Positions 43,116 through 51,866 are shown, counted from the first letter of the stretch. The stretch is DNA of 64,000 bases from Streptomyces sp. NRRL F-2664 (GCF_000719345.1 NZ_JOFX01000042.1:1-64000); one strand, 5' to 3'. Numbers and translations: made by a program. The notes: generated from the letters alone by a model not told the origin.

Positions 43116-43763
43116 TTGGACGCCTTCTCTACGGTCATCCGCGTCGCATCGCACGAGCAGCACACCGAGGCCGAGACGTCGACGTTCATGAGCGACCTGC
43201 TGGGCGGACGGCTCGGGGTCGAGGCGTACACCCGCTACACCGAACAGCTGTGGTTCGTGTACCGGGCCCTGGAGGATGCGGCCGAGTCCCTCGCGGACGA
43301 CCCGGTGGCCGGTCCGTTCATCCGGCCCGAGCTGATGCGCGTCGCGGAGATAGAGCGGGACCTCGCGCACCTGCGGGGCCCGCAGTGGCGCGAGAACGCG
43401 GTGGCACTGCCGTCGACCGAGGCCTATGCGGCACGGGTGGCCCAGTGCGCGGCCGAGTGGCCCGGCGGGTACGTGGCCCACCACTACACCCGCTACCTCG
43501 GCGACCTCTCCGGCGGGCAGATCATCCGCGACAAGGCGGAGCGGACGTGGGGCTTCGAGCGCAAGGGCGACGGCGTCCGCTTCTACGTGTTCGCGGACAT
43601 CTCCAACCCTGCCGCCTTCAAGCGGACCTACCGCGAGCTGCTGGACGCGATCGCCGCCGACGACCTGGAGAAGCAGCGCATCATCGACGAGTGCAAGCGC
43701 GCCTTCGACTTCAACGGGGCGGTCTTCCGCGAGCTGGGCGAGGAGTTCCGCCTCAGCGCGTGA
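43116..43763 (+). CDS. hmuO: Heme oxygenase (biliverdin-producing, HmuO-like)
   Basis: A 215-residue heme oxygenase that would open imported heme to biliverdin, CO and Fe2+. The axial His is His16, in QHTEAETSTFMSDLL. The distal-helix block YLGDLSGGQIIRD is intact. I chose TTG 43116: GGAGG lies six bases upstream and the length equals that of the corynebacterial HmuO type. A GTG at 43068, also behind an AGGAGG, would add 16 residues made of the palindrome and is less likely. The iron box upstream predicts induction under iron limitation. The gene converges on a PhzF gene of the HtaA operon. Confidence 0.9.
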   Translation: MDAFSTVIRVASHEQHTEAETSTFMSDLLGGRLGVEAYTRYTEQLWFVYRALEDAAESLADDPVAGPFIRPELMRVAEIERDLAHLRGPQWRENAVALPSTEAYAARVAQCAAEWPGGYVAHHYTRYLGDLSGGQIIRDKAERTWGFERKGDGVRFYVFADISNPAAFKRTYRELLDAIAADDLEKQRIIDECKRAFDFNGAVFRELGEEFRLSA

Positions 43764-43779
43764 CCCGTCGGAGCGTGGC

Positions 43780-43801
43780 CGGGTACGGGCCCCCGTACCC
43801 G
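43780..43801. terminator. Terminator between heme oxygenase and the PhzF gene
   Basis: cgggtacggg and ccgtacccg-type arms pair over 10 bp with a tiny C-rich loop. It sits in the 44-base gap between convergent genes, so it likely serves both. Confidence 0.65.
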
Positions 43802-43807
43802 CCGGCT

Positions 43808-44467
43808 CTAGGCGAGGGGCGGGGCGAAGCGGACGCGGCCGCCCACCTCGATGGTGCCGTCCGCGCCGGGGGCGGTGAGGATCTGGGAGCCGGCGCCCTG
43901 GGTGATGTTCAGGGCGCGGTCCAGCTCCGCCGTCAGCAGGATCGCCGCCGAGCCGGTGGCCTCGTCCTCGGCGATGACGCCGTCGGGGCGGCGCGGGAAG
44001 CCGCGGGCCCGGACGCGGCCCGCGGCCTCGTCCTCCCACGCCCATGCGTACAGCCAGCCCTCACCCGGCGGCGGGGCCGGAAGCGCATCGACCTCGGCGA
44101 CGCTGTCGTACTGCCGGGTGCGCTTGCCCTCGACCCACTCGGGCCGGGCCGTGATCCACGTGAACTCCCCGTCGTCACGGGCCCATACGGAGCCGACGGG
44201 CGGCTGGAGCTCCTCGATGTCCAGCAGCCAGGCGACCCCGACCAGCGGGTGTCCCGCGAAGGACATCCGCGTGCCGGGCGTGCGGATGTCGACGACCCCG
44301 CGCTCGGGGTCGTCGACGAACACCGTCTCGCTGTAGCCGAGTTCGGCGGCCAGCGCCTGCCGGGACGCGTCGTCGGGGCAGGTCCGGCCGTCCCGCACGA
44401 CACCGAGCAGGTTGCCGTACCGGCCGTCACCCGCGCAGAAGACCCTCAGCACATCGAGATCGTTCAC
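43808..44467 (-). CDS. PhzF-family isomerase-like protein (short form)
   Basis: A 219-residue member of the PhzF/DapF-like fold. The catalytic Glu block GYSETVFVDD, SFAGHPLVGVAWLL and IAEDEATGSAAILL are all present, but the protein is shorter than the usual 260-300 residues. I chose GTG 44467 (VNDLDVLRVFCAG); a TTG 12 bases earlier is possible. It begins 19 bases after the HtaA gene at 44487 and on the same strand, so it is probably the last gene of the iron-regulated HtaA operon. Substrate unknown. Confidence 0.82.
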   Translation of the reverse strand: MNDLDVLRVFCAGDGRYGNLLGVVRDGRTCPDDASRQALAAELGYSETVFVDDPERGVVDIRTPGTRMSFAGHPLVGVAWLLDIEELQPPVGSVWARDDGEFTWITARPEWVEGKRTRQYDSVAEVDALPAPPPGEGWLYAWAWEDEAAGRVRARGFPRRPDGVIAEDEATGSAAILLTAELDRALNITQGAGSQILTAPGADGTIEVGGRVRFAPPLA

Positions 44468-44486
44468 GCGGGAATTCAAGCACGGT

Positions 44487-45932
44487 TCACAGCCGGGCCG
44501 TACGACGCCTGCGCGCGAGGTGGACCGTGCCCGCGCCGGCCGCGGTCACAAGACCGGAGGCGGCGAGCAGGGCACCGGCCGGGACGTCGGCGCCGGTGTC
44601 GGCGAGACGGCCGCCGACGGAGCCGCCGCCGGTCGAACCGCCGACCGAGGCGCCTCCGCCCGCGCTGCCGCCCGCGGCGCCGGCGGTGCCGCCCGTGGAG
44701 CCGCCGCCCGAGGTACCGCCGGTGGCGCCTCCGGTGGGCGGCAGGGTGGCGTCCTTGTCCACCGCCACCGAAAAGGTGAGCGGGTCGATCGCGTCGCCCG
44801 CCTTGTACATGGAGCCGGTGGTGTCGTTCGCGAAGGCGGCGGCGCCTTCGGCGGTGAAGGCCGCCGGGACGGCGTTCAGCGCCAGCACGCCGTTCTTCGT
44901 CCTGTAGTCGGTCTTCGACAGGTCGAGCGTGGCGAAGGCGACACCCGCCCGGCTGCCGGCGGCGGTCTTGACGTCGACGTAGAGGGTGCCGGCCTTGCCG
45001 GTGGCGTCGACGCGCGGGTTGCCGAAGGTCATGTCGATGCCGTGGGCGGCGTACTGGAAGCGGAGGTTGCCCTCGAAGGAGGCGTTCAGCTTCTGCTTCG
45101 TCACGTCCAGCTCGCCCTTGCCGAAGGCGAAGTCGAAGAGTTGGCCGTTCTTGGCGGCGCCGCCGGCCGGGGTGATCGAGCCCGCACCGAGCACGTACCG
45201 GCGGAAGGACTCCTTGACGCCCCAGGTCAGCCTGCCGTTGAGCACCTTCTGCGTGCTGTCGGCCGGCGGGGTGGGGTTCGGCTGGGTGGGAGTCGGCTGC
45301 GTCGGGGTCGGCTTCGGCAGGGTCGGCTCGGGGGCGGGGCGCTCCTCGAACTTCAGGCTCGCGGTGAGCGGGTCCCCGGCCTTGCCCTCGTAGCCCGCGG
45401 AGCCGAGTGCGTCCGCGGCCTCCTTGGTGAGGGTCGTGGCGAGTCCGGCCATCGACTGGCCGGCGAAGGCGACGGTGGCCAGCGGGACGTCCTGGGCGGT
45501 GGCACCGGACCTGGTGACGTCAGCGGTCAGCTTCTTGGTACCGGTGTCGATCCGGATGTCGGAGAGCTTGACCTCGAAGCCGTGGCCGGTCGGCGGGGCG
45601 GGCGAGGAGAAGGTGACGCTGCCCTTGAAAGCCGCCTTCACCACGTGGCCGCCCGCGGGGTCGTACTGGCCGGTCGGGTCGACGAACCGGAGGGTGCCGT
45701 CGGCGTTCTGCAGGGCGCCGTCGGCGACGGTGATGGTGCCCTTGGCCATGCCGGTCACGTACGCGCGGTAGCTCGCGAGGACACCCCAGTCGAGGGAACC
45801 CCCGACGATCTTCACCGGCCCGGTCGGGGGGCCGCCAGCGGCCGTGGCCGGCAGGGCGAGGGCGGTGGCGCCGAGGGCGGCGGCGGTCAGGACGGCAGCC
45901 GCGAGGGAGATCGGGCGGCGGATGGACGACAT
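44487..45932 (-). CDS. HtaA-domain heme-binding surface protein with LAxTG sorting signal
   Basis: A 481-residue secreted protein. A signal peptide (ISLAAAVLTAAALGATALAL) is followed by two HtaA domains. The first opens with VGGSLDWGVLASYRAYVTG and the second with LNGRLTWGVKESFRRYVLG; a Pro/Thr linker separates them. A Gly/Ser-rich stem leads to LADTG (44592-44606), a hydrophobic segment and RRRRTARL, the layout of a sortase substrate. LAxTG fits class E sortases. HtaA domains bind heme at the surface in corynebacteria. It lies 61 bases downstream of the second HtaA gene. Confidence 0.87.
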   Translation of the reverse strand: MSSIRRPISLAAAVLTAAALGATALALPATAAGGPPTGPVKIVGGSLDWGVLASYRAYVTGMAKGTITVADGALQNADGTLRFVDPTGQYDPAGGHVVKAAFKGSVTFSSPAPPTGHGFEVKLSDIRIDTGTKKLTADVTRSGATAQDVPLATVAFAGQSMAGLATTLTKEAADALGSAGYEGKAGDPLTASLKFEERPAPEPTLPKPTPTQPTPTQPNPTPPADSTQKVLNGRLTWGVKESFRRYVLGAGSITPAGGAAKNGQLFDFAFGKGELDVTKQKLNASFEGNLRFQYAAHGIDMTFGNPRVDATGKAGTLYVDVKTAAGSRAGVAFATLDLSKTDYRTKNGVLALNAVPAAFTAEGAAAFANDTTGSMYKAGDAIDPLTFSVAVDKDATLPPTGGATGGTSGGGSTGGTAGAAGGSAGGGASVGGSTGGGSVGGRLADTGADVPAGALLAASGLVTAAGAGTVHLARRRRTARL

Positions 45933-45993
45933 CGCGGAGAACTCCAGGAAGGGGAAGGGAACAGGGGGTGGGGTGCGCGAGGAACGCGCGGCA

Positions 45994-47523
45994 CTACTTC
46001 GGCGCGTCACCGGAGCCCGAGCCGGGAGCCGGAGCCGAGTCCGAACCCGACTCCGGTACAGCGTTGAGCTCCGGTGTCGGGTCCGACTGAGCGTCCGGCT
46101 CCGGTGCCGGGGTCGCGGTGGCGGAGCCGTCGGCGACGGCGGTGCGGCGCTTCCGCTTGCCCAGGAGGAGGGCGGTACCGGCCAGCAGAAGGACGGCCGC
46201 GGCGAGGGCGGCGTAGAGGCCGGTGGTGGAGGACGCGCCCGACGCACCCGAGGCGTCCGCCCCCGGGGCGGGATCGGCCGACGACGCGGAGGCGGCGGGG
46301 GTTGCCGACGGGGAGGTCGCGGAGCCGAGGTCGGGCAGGACCGGCAGCTTCGCCGTCGCGTCGAGCGCGACGGCGAGCGAGACGGGATCCATCCCGGTGC
46401 CGGCCTTGTACAGGGAGTTGAAGGCCTGGGAGCCGCCCTCCGTGAGGACGGCCGGGGCCTCGGCCAGGGTGACCAGCGCACCCTCCGTCTTCAGGGCCGC
46501 GGCGTCGAACTCGACGAGCGGGACGGCGTTCTTCGTCGTGCCCGCTGTCGTGACGTCCGCGGACAGCACCCCCTTGCCGTTCTCCACCTTCACGGCCATG
46601 CTGCCGAGCGTCAGGTCCAAGTGGACGCCGGTGAAGCGGACCGTTCCGGCGAAGGCCGCGTCGAGGGTGCCTTTCCGGCCGTCGTACGCACCCTTGCCCT
46701 GCGGGAAGCGGAACAGTGCACCGCCGTCCTGGGCCCCCTCGGACAGCGTCCACCCGCCCTGCCCGATCGAGCCGGTGACGTACTCGCGGAAGGTACGGCG
46801 CACCCCCCAGTCGACGGCGGCGTCGGCGAAGGCACCCGGCGCCTGCGACGCCTGAGGGGTGGTGCCCGGCTGCGGATCCGCGGGCGGCCGGGACTCGGCC
46901 GCCGGCGCCGTCCTGACGTCGGCCGACAGGGAGAGGGGATCGAGCTGCGCACCGGCGGGGTAGTAGCCGGCGAACGCCTGGGCCCCCTGGGCGGTCAGGG
47001 TGACCGGGATGTTCGTGAGGGTCAACGGGCCGGCGGCGCCCTTCATGTCGATCCCGCCGACGCCGAGCGTCGCGAAGGGCACCTGGCTGCGGTTGCTGAC
47101 GGTGCCGGTGTCCTTGGCCTTGCTGGAGACGTCCACGTACAGCGTCCCGCCGCCACCGCCGATCCTGACGGTGGGGCGGCTGACGGTCATGTCCAACTCG
47201 TGTGCTCCGTCGGGCTTCTGGTGCCCCTGGAAGGTCACGCCCCCCGCGTACGAGGCTTCGAACGCACCGGTCGCCGGGTCGTAGGAACCGGTCGCCGAGT
47301 GGAAGCGGAACAGGCTCCCGCCGACCGTGGCGGCTCCGCCCTTCAGCGTGAAACCGCCTTTCGCCACCGGACCGGTGGCATAACTCTGGAAGGACGATTT
47401 GATGCCCCAGTCGAGTCGACCCCCCTGTACGGTGCCCGCGTGCGCGGCAGTCGCCGGGAGCAGGGCCCCCAACAGGCCCGCCAGCAGGGCGATGGCGAGC
47501 GTACGGACGGGTCTCGCGGGCAT
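45994..47523 (-). CDS. HtaA-domain heme-binding protein, membrane-anchored
   Basis: A 509-residue protein with a signal peptide (VRTLAIALLAGLLGALLPAT) and two HtaA domains, opening with VQGGRLDWGIKSSFQSYATG and AAVDWGVRRTFREYVTGS. A Ser/Ala/Pro linker and a single membrane helix follow (GLYAALAAAVLLLAGTALLL), then KRKRR. Unlike its neighbour it has no sortase motif, and about 48 acidic, Pro-rich residues follow the helix on the cytoplasmic side. It is the first gene after the divergent iron box, so it should be induced by iron starvation. It probably passes heme from the wall-bound partner toward HmuT. Confidence 0.87.
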   Translation of the reverse strand: MPARPVRTLAIALLAGLLGALLPATAAHAGTVQGGRLDWGIKSSFQSYATGPVAKGGFTLKGGAATVGGSLFRFHSATGSYDPATGAFEASYAGGVTFQGHQKPDGAHELDMTVSRPTVRIGGGGGTLYVDVSSKAKDTGTVSNRSQVPFATLGVGGIDMKGAAGPLTLTNIPVTLTAQGAQAFAGYYPAGAQLDPLSLSADVRTAPAAESRPPADPQPGTTPQASQAPGAFADAAVDWGVRRTFREYVTGSIGQGGWTLSEGAQDGGALFRFPQGKGAYDGRKGTLDAAFAGTVRFTGVHLDLTLGSMAVKVENGKGVLSADVTTAGTTKNAVPLVEFDAAALKTEGALVTLAEAPAVLTEGGSQAFNSLYKAGTGMDPVSLAVALDATAKLPVLPDLGSATSPSATPAASASSADPAPGADASGASGASSTTGLYAALAAAVLLLAGTALLLGKRKRRTAVADGSATATPAPEPDAQSDPTPELNAVPESGSDSAPAPGSGSGDAPK

Positions 47524-47551
47524 GAATGCCCCCTCCAGGGTCTAGCAAGCA

Positions 47552-47566
47552 AGGTTAGGCTAACCT
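47552..47566. promoter_or_regulatory. Shared iron box between the HtaA operon and hmuTUV
   Basis: AGGTTAGGCTAACCT, followed by AAG, is a perfect dyad around GGC and matches 17 or more of the 19 positions of the DmdR/IdeR consensus on inspection. It sits 29 bases before the HtaA start on one side and 19 before hmuT on the other, so one site can control both directions. Confidence 0.85.
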
Positions 47567-47584
47567 AAGCTACACCTGGGCCGG

Positions 47585-48655
47585 ATGAAAACCCCCGGGT
47601 CCCCAGAACCTCAGTCGGACGATCAGGACGGTGCCTTCGTGCCTACGCCCGCCGCGTCACACCGCTTTCCCCGTCTCGCCGTTGCCGTGGCAGCACTGGC
47701 ACTCGCGTTGACGGGATGCGGAGGTACGGCCACCCCACCGGGCCCCGCCGCCCCCGCTCCCGCCGCCGTCCCGGACCGGGTGGAGCCGCTCGCGGCGACA
47801 CCGCGGCCCGTCCTGCCGGCGACCGTGCCCTCGGCCGACGGCGCGCAGGTCACGGTGGCCTCCGCCGAGCGGGTGGTCCCGCTGACCGGCAGCCTCAACG
47901 AGATCGTCCACACCCTCGGGCTCGGCAAGCAGGTCGTCGCCCGGGACATCACCGCCACGTTCGAACAGGCCGCGGCGCTGCCGGTGGTGACACGCGGCCA
48001 CGACGTCTCCGCCGAGAGCGTGCTCTCCCTCCGTCCGACGCTCGTCCTGGCGGAGACCACCACGGGCCCCGCCGAAGCGGTCCAGCAGATCCGCGACGCC
48101 GGCATCCCGGTCGTCGTCGTCGCTCCCGCCAAGGGGCTGGACGACATACCGAAGCGGATCGACGCCGTGGCCGCCGCCCTCGGCGTCAGGGACGCCGGCA
48201 CGCAGCTCAACCAGCGCACCGCGGACCGCATCGCGGCCGCCCGCAAGAACGTTCCTGCCGACTCGGGCAAGCAACCCCGGGTCGCCTTCCTCTACCTCCG
48301 CGGCACCGCCTCCGTCTACCTGCTGGGCGGCTCGGACTCCGGAGCGGCCTCCCTGCTCGAAGCGGCCGGGGCGGTCGACACCGGCAAGGAGTCGGGCCTC
48401 GGCAAGGACTTCACCCCGATCACCAGCGAGGCCCTGGCGGCCGCGGCCCCCGACGCGATCCTGGTCATGTCCAAGGGCCTCGCATCGGTCGGCGGCATCG
48501 ACGGCCTGGTGAAGATCCCGGGCGTCGCGCAGACCCCGGCCGGCATGGACCGCCGCGTGGTCACGGTCGACGACGGCGTCCTCCTCAACTACGGCCCCCG
48601 CACGGACCAGGTCCTGTCGTCCCTCATCACCCAGCTCCACGGCAAGGGAGCCTGA
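47585..48655 (+). CDS. hmuT: Heme ABC transporter substrate-binding lipoprotein HmuT
   Basis: A 356-residue lipoprotein of the class III (FecB/BtuF/HmuT) binding-protein fold. The signal ends in the lipobox LALTGC. RVVPLTGSLNEIVHTLGLG and SVLSLRPTLVLAETTTGP are typical of the heme/hemin subgroup. GTG 47639 (VPTPAASHRFPRL) would give a more standard signal-peptide length than ATG 47585. I keep the upstream ATG because the short gap to the iron box makes either possible. It is followed after one base by hmuU. It should accept heme from the HtaA proteins. Confidence 0.88.
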   Translation: MKTPGSPEPQSDDQDGAFVPTPAASHRFPRLAVAVAALALALTGCGGTATPPGPAAPAPAAVPDRVEPLAATPRPVLPATVPSADGAQVTVASAERVVPLTGSLNEIVHTLGLGKQVVARDITATFEQAAALPVVTRGHDVSAESVLSLRPTLVLAETTTGPAEAVQQIRDAGIPVVVVAPAKGLDDIPKRIDAVAAALGVRDAGTQLNQRTADRIAAARKNVPADSGKQPRVAFLYLRGTASVYLLGGSDSGAASLLEAAGAVDTGKESGLGKDFTPITSEALAAAAPDAILVMSKGLASVGGIDGLVKIPGVAQTPAGMDRRVVTVDDGVLLNYGPRTDQVLSSLITQLHGKGA

Positions 48656-48656
48656 G

Positions 48657-49847
48657 GTGGCCCTCCCGTACGGCTCCGCCGCGGACCGCGGGGTCCCGGC
48701 GGGCACCACCACCGCGCCGAGCGAACCCGCCGCGCCGGGGAGCGCGGCCGAACCCGCCGCGCCGGGGAGGGGGCCGGGGCGATCCCCGAAGGGCGCCGCG
48801 TCCGGCGCGGGCGTGCGCCGCGGCCGCAGACCCCTCTGGCTCGCCCTCGCCCTCCTCGCTTGCCTGCTCCTCCTCGCCCTGTTCTCCGCCGGCACCGGCG
48901 CCTACGGCATCCCCCTCGCCGACGTACTCGCCTCCGCCCAGCACCGCCTGGGCGTCGGCGGGGCACCGCTCGACCGCGTCGGCGAGAGCGTGCTGTGGAA
49001 CGTACGCCTCCCCCGTGTCGTGCTGGCCCTGCTCGTCGGCGCGAGCCTGGGCTGCGCGGGCGCCCTCATGCAGGGCGTCTTCGGCAACCCGCTCGCCGAG
49101 CCCGGCGTCATCGGCATCTCGGCGGGCGCCGCCGTCGGCGCCGTCGCCGCCATCGGCCTCGGCCTCAGCTTCTTCGGCAACTGGACCATCACCGTCTGCG
49201 CGTTCGTCGCCGGCCTCGTCACCGTCAGCGCCGTCTACCTGCTCTCCCGCAACGGCGGGAGGACCGAGGTCGTCACCCTCATCCTCACCGGCATCGCCGT
49301 CAACGCCTTCGCCGGCGCCCTCATCGGCCTGTTCGTGTTCTTCGCCGACAGCGGCCAGGTCAACCAGATCACCTTCTGGCAGCTGGGCTCCCTCGCCCAG
49401 GCCACCTGGCCCAAGGTGCTCGCGGTCCTCCCCTGCGCCGTCGCCGGCCTCGCCATCGCCCCCTTCTACGCCCGCCGGCTCGACCTCCTCTCCCTCGGCG
49501 AACGACCCGCCCGCCACCTCGGCATCGACGTCGAACGGCTGCGGCTCGCCCTCATCCTGGTCGTCGCGCTGCTGACCGCGGCCGCGGTGGCCGTCGCCGG
49601 CGTCATCACCTTCATCGGCCTGCTCGTCCCGCACCTGCTGCGCATGGCCAACGGCCCCGGCCACCGCTTCCTGGTCCCCGGCAGCGCCCTCGCCGGCGCC
49701 GTGGTGCTGGTCGCGGGCGACCTCGCCGCCCGGACCCTCGCCCAGCCCGCCGAACTCCCCCTCGGCGTCCTGACCGCCCTGATCGGCAGCCCCTTCTTCT
49801 TCTGGCTGCTGCGTCGCACCCGCCGCAAGCAAGGAGGCTGGGCGTGA
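48657..49847 (+). CDS. hmuU: Heme ABC transporter permease HmuU
   Basis: A 396-residue FecCD-family permease. A Pro/Ala-rich N-terminus of about 55 residues, containing a short direct repeat, precedes about ten membrane helices. Family blocks LWNVRLPRVVLALLVGASLG, GNPLAEPGVIGISAGAAVGA and GVITFIGLLVPHLLRM are present. The permease forms a dimer through which heme passes. Its GTG start is one base after the hmuT stop, and its TGA overlaps the hmuV GTG, so hmuTUV are a tight operon. Confidence 0.92.
   Translation: MALPYGSAADRGVPAGTTTAPSEPAAPGSAAEPAAPGRGPGRSPKGAASGAGVRRGRRPLWLALALLACLLLLALFSAGTGAYGIPLADVLASAQHRLGVGGAPLDRVGESVLWNVRLPRVVLALLVGASLGCAGALMQGVFGNPLAEPGVIGISAGAAVGAVAAIGLGLSFFGNWTITVCAFVAGLVTVSAVYLLSRNGGRTEVVTLILTGIAVNAFAGALIGLFVFFADSGQVNQITFWQLGSLAQATWPKVLAVLPCAVAGLAIAPFYARRLDLLSLGERPARHLGIDVERLRLALILVVALLTAAAVAVAGVITFIGLLVPHLLRMANGPGHRFLVPGSALAGAVVLVAGDLAARTLAQPAELPLGVLTALIGSPFFFWLLRRTRRKQGGWA
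48722..48769 (+). repeat. Direct repeat in the hmuU N-terminus
   Basis: cgaacccgccgcgccgggga plus g occurs at 48722 and again at 48749, an exact 21-base copy with a 27-base period. It encodes two EPAAPG units in the cytoplasmic tail. Confidence 0.8.
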
Positions 49848-50779
49848 GCCGCACACCCCCCGCCCGGACACCCCCGACCGGTACGGCGGCCACGACCGTC
49901 ACCCGGCCCGGCCCGCTGGCCCGCCTCCTCTCCCGGGGCCGCCGCACCGTCCCGCCCCGCCCGGCGCCCGGCGCGGCCCTCGCCGAGGCCGCGGACCTGC
50001 ACGTCCGGCTGGGGCAGCGCGACGTGCTCGCCGGCATCGACCTGACCGCCCGGGCCGGAGAGGTGCTCGCCCTGGTCGGCCCCAACGGCGCGGGCAAGTC
50101 CACCCTCCTCGGCGCACTCGCCGGCGACCTGCCGGCCGCCTCCGGCGAAGTCCGCATCGACGGCCGCCCGGTGGGCGACTGGAGCGCTCCCGAGCTGGCG
50201 CTGCGCCGCTCGGTCCTGCCCCAGTCGGCCGCGCTGTCCTTCCCCTTCCCGGTCGAGGACGTCGTACGGATGGGCCGCGCGCCCTGGGCCGGCACGCCCT
50301 TCGCCGAGGCGGACGAGGAGGCCGTGGCCACCGCGATGGCCGCTGCCGAGGTGACCGCGTTCGCCGCGCGTCCCTTCTCGGCGCTCTCGGGCGGCGAGCG
50401 GGCCCGGGTCGCGCTGGCCCGCGTCCTCGCCCAGCGGGCCCCGCTGCTGCTGCTCGACGAGCCGACCGCCGCACTCGACCTGCGCCACCAGGAACTCGTG
50501 CTGCGGATCTGCCGTGAGCGGGCCGCGGCCGGTGACGCGGTCGTCGTCGTCCTGCACGACCTGGGGCTGGCCGCCGCCTACGCCGACCGGACCGCCGTCC
50601 TGCACGACGGGCGGATCGCCGCGGACGGCCCGCCCGCCGAGGTGTTCCGCGACACCCTCCTCAGCCGGGTGTACCGCCAACCCGTCGAGGTGGTCCCGCA
50701 CCCGCGCACGGGCGCCCCGCTGGTGGTCCCCGTACGGGCCGCGCAACGCCCTGGCCTGCCGGACGGTCCCCCTGCCTGA
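49844..50779 (+). CDS. hmuV: Heme ABC transporter ATP-binding protein HmuV
   Basis: A 311-residue ABC ATPase. A Pro/Arg-rich N-terminal extension of about 45 residues precedes the nucleotide-binding domain. That domain has Walker A GPNGAGKST, the HmuV-specific QSAALSFPFPVEDVVRMGR, signature LSGGERARVALAR, Walker B LLLLDEPTAALD and switch His in VVLHDLGLAAAYA. GTG 49844 overlaps the hmuU stop by four bases. It energises HmuU. The operon ends about 120 bases before a convergent PhzF gene. Confidence 0.92.
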   Translation: MSRTPPARTPPTGTAATTVTRPGPLARLLSRGRRTVPPRPAPGAALAEAADLHVRLGQRDVLAGIDLTARAGEVLALVGPNGAGKSTLLGALAGDLPAASGEVRIDGRPVGDWSAPELALRRSVLPQSAALSFPFPVEDVVRMGRAPWAGTPFAEADEEAVATAMAAAEVTAFAARPFSALSGGERARVALARVLAQRAPLLLLDEPTAALDLRHQELVLRICRERAAAGDAVVVVLHDLGLAAAYADRTAVLHDGRIAADGPPAEVFRDTLLSRVYRQPVEVVPHPRTGAPLVVPVRAAQRPGLPDGPPA

Positions 50780-50900
50780 CCCGGCAGCTCGTGCCCCGGG
50801 GCGGAGCCGGGCCAGGCCTGTGCCTCCGGGTCGGCGATCCGGACGGCCGGCGCGGCGGGCACCTCCGCCTCGGGGAGGCCGAGGACCGGCAGACCCGCGT

Positions 50901-51764
50901 TCATGCGATGCGGACCGCCGTACCGCCCACACGGACGCGGGGGTCGCCGTCGCGCAGTTCCACCGTGAGCACGCCCGGACGGCCCATGTCCGCGCCCTGG
51001 TGGAGGGTCAGCACCGCGTCTCGCGGGACCAGGCCCAGCTCCCGGGCGTATGCGCCGAAGGCGGCCGCGGCGGCGCCGGTCGCCGGGTCCTCGACGACAC
51101 CGCCGACCGGGAACGGGTCGCGTACGTGGAACTCCGCCGGGCCCGTACGGTGCACCAGTTGCAGGGTGGTGAGGTCCAGGCGCCGCATCAGCGCCTCCAG
51201 GCGGGCGAAGTCGTAGGCCAGGTCCGCGAGCCGCGCGCGGGTGGCGGCGCCGAGCACCAGGTGGCGGGCTCCGGCGTAGGCGATCCGCGGCGGGAACGCC
51301 GGGTCGAGGTCGGCCTGCGGCCAGTCCAGCGCGGCGAGGGCCTCCGCGAGGTCGGCGGCGGTGATCTCCTCGGTGTGCGGCTCGACGCTGGTCAGCGTCG
51401 CCCGCAGCAGGCCGTCCTCGGCGGTGACGGACACCGGCACGGTTCCCGCCCGGGTGGCGAGGAGCAGTTCGCCGGTCCCGATCCGCTCCGCCAGCGCGAC
51501 GGCCGTGGCGATGGTGGCGTGGCCGCAGAAGGGGACCTCCGCCTTCGGGCTGAAGTAGCGCACGGTGAAGGCCCGGCCGTCCCGGCCGCCCGGCCCCGCG
51601 GGCGGGCCGGTGAGGAAGGCCGTCTCGCTGTAGCCCAGTCCGGCGGCGATCTCCAGCATCGCGTCGTCGTCCAGGCCGGAGGCGTCGAGCACGACCCCGG
51701 CGGGGTTGCCGCCGTTCGGGTCGCCGGAGAAGGCCGTGTAGCGCAGTACCTCGGTGTCGGTCAT
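50901..51764 (-). CDS. PhzF-family isomerase/epimerase-like protein
   Basis: A 287-residue full-length PhzF-fold protein. The catalytic Glu block LGYSETAFLTG, the second-domain PFCGHATIATAVAL and VEDPATGAAAAAFGAYA are intact. ATG 51764 (MTDTEVLRYTAFSGD) matches the family start. The substrate is unknown; there is no phenazine cluster here. It converges on hmuV. The shorter PhzF relative at the far end of the heme locus shares these motifs. Confidence 0.88.
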   Translation of the reverse strand: MTDTEVLRYTAFSGDPNGGNPAGVVLDASGLDDDAMLEIAAGLGYSETAFLTGPPAGPGGRDGRAFTVRYFSPKAEVPFCGHATIATAVALAERIGTGELLLATRAGTVPVSVTAEDGLLRATLTSVEPHTEEITAADLAEALAALDWPQADLDPAFPPRIAYAGARHLVLGAATRARLADLAYDFARLEALMRRLDLTTLQLVHRTGPAEFHVRDPFPVGGVVEDPATGAAAAAFGAYARELGLVPRDAVLTLHQGADMGRPGVLTVELRDGDPRVRVGGTAVRIA

Positions 51765-51866
51765 GCGGTCATGATCGGCGCCCGCCCCGCGCGGTGGCAA
51801 CGCAACATCCGCGCCGAGAGCACGCACCGGACACCGCGGGCGCCGCACAGGACCTTCGCAACACCC

